The position numbers were made by a program, and so were the translations under genes. From NCBI GenBank assembly GCA_023434535.1, contig JAEYSR010000134.1, forward strand, positions 1-15,119: DNA of 15,119 nt, given 5' to 3'. Each line of letters opens with the position of its first letter. The first letter of the stretch is position 1. This document shows, in pieces, positions 13,385 through 15,119 of the stretch. This DNA comes from Actinomycetes bacterium. GTDB taxonomy: Bacteria > Actinomycetota > Acidimicrobiia > Acidimicrobiales > Microtrichaceae. A model generated the notes under the pieces. The model was not told where the DNA came from. It made no database searches and was given only the letters and a program-made list of their open reading frames with translations.

Positions 13385-13974
13385 AGCCGGCCTGGACGAA
13401 GGCCGACACGCGGAGCGGCGACGGCGAGACGAAGGACCCGGACGAACCGACCCGCGAACCGGCGGAGCCCGGTTCGGACCCGACAGAGCCACGTGCGGGC
13501 GGTCGCACACGGCTCGTGACGGCGGGCGTGGCCGCGGCGCTGGTCGTCGTCGCGGTCGTCGCGGTGCTGGCCATCAGGTCGGGGCCCGACAACGGCGACC
13601 TGCGGGTGTCCGACGCGGTCGTCGGAGCGAACGACGCGGCGGTGGTCGCCGCCTACCTGGTCATCGACAACCCGGGCCCCGCAGATCGGCTCGTCTCCGT
13701 CACCAGCCCCGACGCCGACGAGGTCACGTTGCACGCCACGGTGACCGACGGCGGCCTCTCCCGGATGGAGGACGTCGAGACGATGGCGGTGCCCGCCGAC
13801 GGTGAGCTCCGGCTGGACCCGGGCGGGAGCCACCTCATGATCGAGGGCACCGCGTCGCCCGTGACCGACGGTGACACCATCCGCCTGCACCTCGAGTTCG
13901 AGAGGGCCGGCGACCGCGACGTGGTCGCCCGTGCGGTGCCCCTGGCCGAGCTGCCCGAACGCCTCCCGCGCTGA
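13381..13974 (+). CDS. Membrane-anchored PCuAC copper chaperone
   Basis: From GTG 13381 the protein has 197 residues. The first 43 are hydrophilic and Pro/Glu/Asp-rich, residues 44-65 are one membrane helix (RLVTAGVAAALVVVAVVAVLAI), and the rest is a PCuAC (DUF461) beta-domain facing outward. The copper(I) site is intact: H118-X10-M129-X21-H151-X-M153, exactly the family pattern, with context VTLHATV, SRMED and SHLMI. PCuAC proteins carry Cu(I) outside the cytoplasm, for example to the Cu-A centre of cytochrome oxidase. Most have a plain signal peptide; here a long cytoplasmic N-terminus precedes the helix. A start at GTG 13369 is also possible. The gene follows the ECF sigma gene on one strand. 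Confidence in family is high and in the exact start moderate. Confidence 0.9.
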   Translation: MKPAWTKADTRSGDGETKDPDEPTREPAEPGSDPTEPRAGGRTRLVTAGVAAALVVVAVVAVLAIRSGPDNGDLRVSDAVVGANDAAVVAAYLVIDNPGPADRLVSVTSPDADEVTLHATVTDGGLSRMEDVETMAVPADGELRLDPGGSHLMIEGTASPVTDGDTIRLHLEFERAGDRDVVARAVPLAELPERLPR

Positions 13975-13979
13975 CCCTC

Positions 13980-13997
13980 TGCCGATCGCGGTCGGCA
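13980..13997 (+). terminator. Weak hairpin after the PCuAC gene
   Basis: TGCCGA (13980-13985) and TCGGCA (13992-13997) form a 6-bp stem with a 6-base loop, six bases after the PCuAC stop, followed by only two Ts. Its position fits a terminator but the stem and T-run are poor. The rest of 13998-14103 shows no gene. Confidence 0.3.
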
Positions 13998-14103
13998 TTG
14001 GCACGATCCGGGGAGGTCGGTCGTCCGTCCTCTCCGTACCGTTCACCCGGACGGCGGTGCCGGCGCCCGCACGGGTCGCCGGAACCCAGAGGGGAGGACG
14101 GAC

Positions 14104-14556
14104 ATGGACGAGATCCTGGTCACACAGTGCGACCAGCTGCTCAAGTGGGACGCACCGAAGCGCAAGCAGACGGTCTTCTCCGCCAAGCTCGGGCGGCTGG
14201 TGGTCACGAACCGTCGCGTGGTGTTCCTGTCCACCGGGTCCAACGACCTCACCTTCGGGAAGATCATGGCCGGGGCCACCGGGCTGCACTCGGTCGCGCT
14301 GTCGTCGTCGCAGACCGATCACCTCGACGCCGCTGCGCTCGGAGCGGACGGCGCCCTGGACATCCCCCTGCCCGCGATCAACGAGGTGCGGGTCAAGGGC
14401 CTCTTCAAGGCGCTGACCATCGGCTACGACCCCGGTACGGGACAGCGGTGGGCGTCGTTCGCCCCCAAGAACGGCCCGATCCCGGGTGGCGACGCATGGG
14501 TCCGCCTGATCGACGATGCCCGCGCCGCGTACGACACGTCGACGCCGGGCACCTGA
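14104..14556 (+). CDS. GRAM/PH-like domain protein
   Basis: The 150-residue protein starts at ATG 14104 with GGGGAGG seven bases upstream. The segment KLGRLVVTNRRVVFLS (about 29-44) matches the strand pattern of bacterial GRAM/PH-like domains (G-x-L-x-x-T-x-x-R-hydrophobic-x-F). DIPLPAINEVRVKGLFKALTIGYD (about 86-109) matches the later strands, with a final helix AWVRLIDDARAAY. These small domains are thought to bind lipids, peptides or other proteins. There is no signal peptide or membrane segment, so it is likely cytoplasmic or peripheral. It is followed after 20 bases by the lipoprotein gene, so the two may be co-transcribed. No specific function can be given. Confidence 0.7.
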   Translation: MDEILVTQCDQLLKWDAPKRKQTVFSAKLGRLVVTNRRVVFLSTGSNDLTFGKIMAGATGLHSVALSSSQTDHLDAAALGADGALDIPLPAINEVRVKGLFKALTIGYDPGTGQRWASFAPKNGPIPGGDAWVRLIDDARAAYDTSTPGT

Positions 14557-14576
14557 GCGGCGGACAGGGAGTGACC

Positions 14577-15119
14577 ATGGATCGAGCACGACGGTGTCGG
14601 CGGATCGGTGCGCTCGTGCTGCTCGGGGCGGCGGCCCTGCTCGCCCCGGCGTGCGGCGGCGACGAGCCGGTGTCGACGTCCAACGAGCGTCCGCCGGAGG
14701 AGGGCTCCGAGAAGGGACCGGTCGAGGGCGATCCCGACTCCGTCCGCGTGTTCGACGACCCGGCGGCGGAGATCGAGACGGCGGCGGACCTCACGGACTA
14801 CCTGCTCCCGGGCATGACCGGCGAAGGGGTGGACTGCACGGTGGCGACCCTCGACCCCGACGAGGTCCTGGTCAACAGCAGGGAGGACGGGGCCTGGTCC
14901 GCAGCCTTCGTCGTCACCGACGACTGCGTGACCGCCAAGACCCTCGGCAACATCGTGGCCATGTACGCCACGGCGCTCGAACCGTCGGAGGACCTGCCGT
15001 ACTCCTACGAGGACATCGCGCCGTGCGTCGCCCGGGAGTGGGCCGACGACGAGGGAGCCAACACGACTCGGCTCGCCGAGGTCTTCGAGGCCCGCCTGGA
15101 CCTGGAGGGCCCGGTCACG
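14577..15119 (+). CDS. Lipoprotein of unknown function (partial, runs off the window)
   Basis: The frame opens at ATG 14577, preceded by AGGGAG five bases upstream, and stays open for 181 codons to the window end. It has a basic start (MDRARRCRRIG), a hydrophobic stretch and LLAPACGG with Cys26 as the probable lipid-attachment site (a slightly degenerate lipobox). A Glu/Pro-rich linker follows. The outer domain has three more cysteines (87, 117 and 150) in VDCTV, DDCVT and APCVA, and acidic segments. The paired helices and cysteines recall small actinobacterial envelope lipoproteins, but I do not recognise the family. It probably follows the GRAM/PH-like gene in one transcript. The 3' end is missing because the window stops. 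Confidence 0.75.
   Translation, partial: MDRARRCRRIGALVLLGAAALLAPACGGDEPVSTSNERPPEEGSEKGPVEGDPDSVRVFDDPAAEIETAADLTDYLLPGMTGEGVDCTVATLDPDEVLVNSREDGAWSAAFVVTDDCVTAKTLGNIVAMYATALEPSEDLPYSYEDIAPCVAREWADDEGANTTRLAEVFEARLDLEGPVT

Noticed and set aside
14081..14086. GGAACC as an ECF -35 for the GRAM/PH-like gene
   Set aside because: It is only 18 bases before the ATG and overlaps the leader next to the ribosome-binding site, leaving no room for a -10 and RNA start before the gene.
1..15119. CRISPR arrays, tRNA or rRNA genes, transposases and integrases
   Set aside because: I saw no regular repeat-spacer pattern, no tRNA-like cloverleaf signature, no rRNA segment and no recombinase motifs anywhere in the window, although the left half looks like an island.

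Overview
The window reads as a high-GC actinobacterial chromosome, perhaps from Acidimicrobiia. The evidence is GC-rich codons, GTG and TTG starts, zinc-type anti-sigma and PCuAC proteins, and a giant actinobacterial-style Rhs/YD-repeat protein. The exact taxon cannot be set from the sequence. It falls into two halves. Positions 1 to about 9016 look like an accessory island: every gene is on the minus strand, GC is about 50-67%, and functions are toxin- or stress-like. Positions from about 9017 to the end are very GC-rich (78% in one hand-counted line) and carry sigma-factor and copper-type genes.

Left half, in transcription order (right to left). A 2261-residue secreted Rhs/YD-repeat protein (8630-1845) ends in a 158-residue, AT-richer tip after the Rhs core, the usual layout of a polymorphic toxin. 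A two-helix membrane protein overlaps its stop by 4 bases (1848-1555) and is the obvious immunity candidate. Next come an XRE repressor (1422-1126) and an ImmA/IrrE metallopeptidase (1126-506) coupled by a 1-base overlap. They are followed by a DUF3892 protein (444-190) and a 36-residue basic protein (143-33) with a TTG start and an 11-base Shine-Dalgarno match. A perfect 22-bp palindrome and related half-sites lie on the predicted DUF3892 promoter, and the same AGTTGCGCAA core lies in the predicted XRE promoter. This suggests an autoregulated repressor/protease switch controlling the two small genes.

Junction. The 500 bases between the Rhs start and the first sigma gene hold a 44-nt perfect hairpin, other dyads and, at 9055-8957, what looks like the first 13 codons of a 5'-3' exonuclease gene, ribosome-binding site included, cut off near 9016. 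I read this as a chromosomal gene broken where the island begins.

Right half. An ECF-like sigma factor (9130-9627) overlaps a single-helix membrane protein with a large, probably beta-propeller, outer domain (9620-10972), a likely membrane partner of the sigma factor. Next is a copper-type module: a divergent ECF sigma factor (12810-13346) and zinc-binding membrane anti-sigma factor (12734-12090). The sigma gene leads into a PCuAC copper chaperone with an intact H-X10-M-X21-H-X-M site (13381-13974). The anti-sigma gene is coupled to a secreted/membrane protein with a histidine cluster (12093-10969). A GRAM/PH-like protein (14104-14556) and a lipoprotein cut by the window end (14577 onward) close the window.
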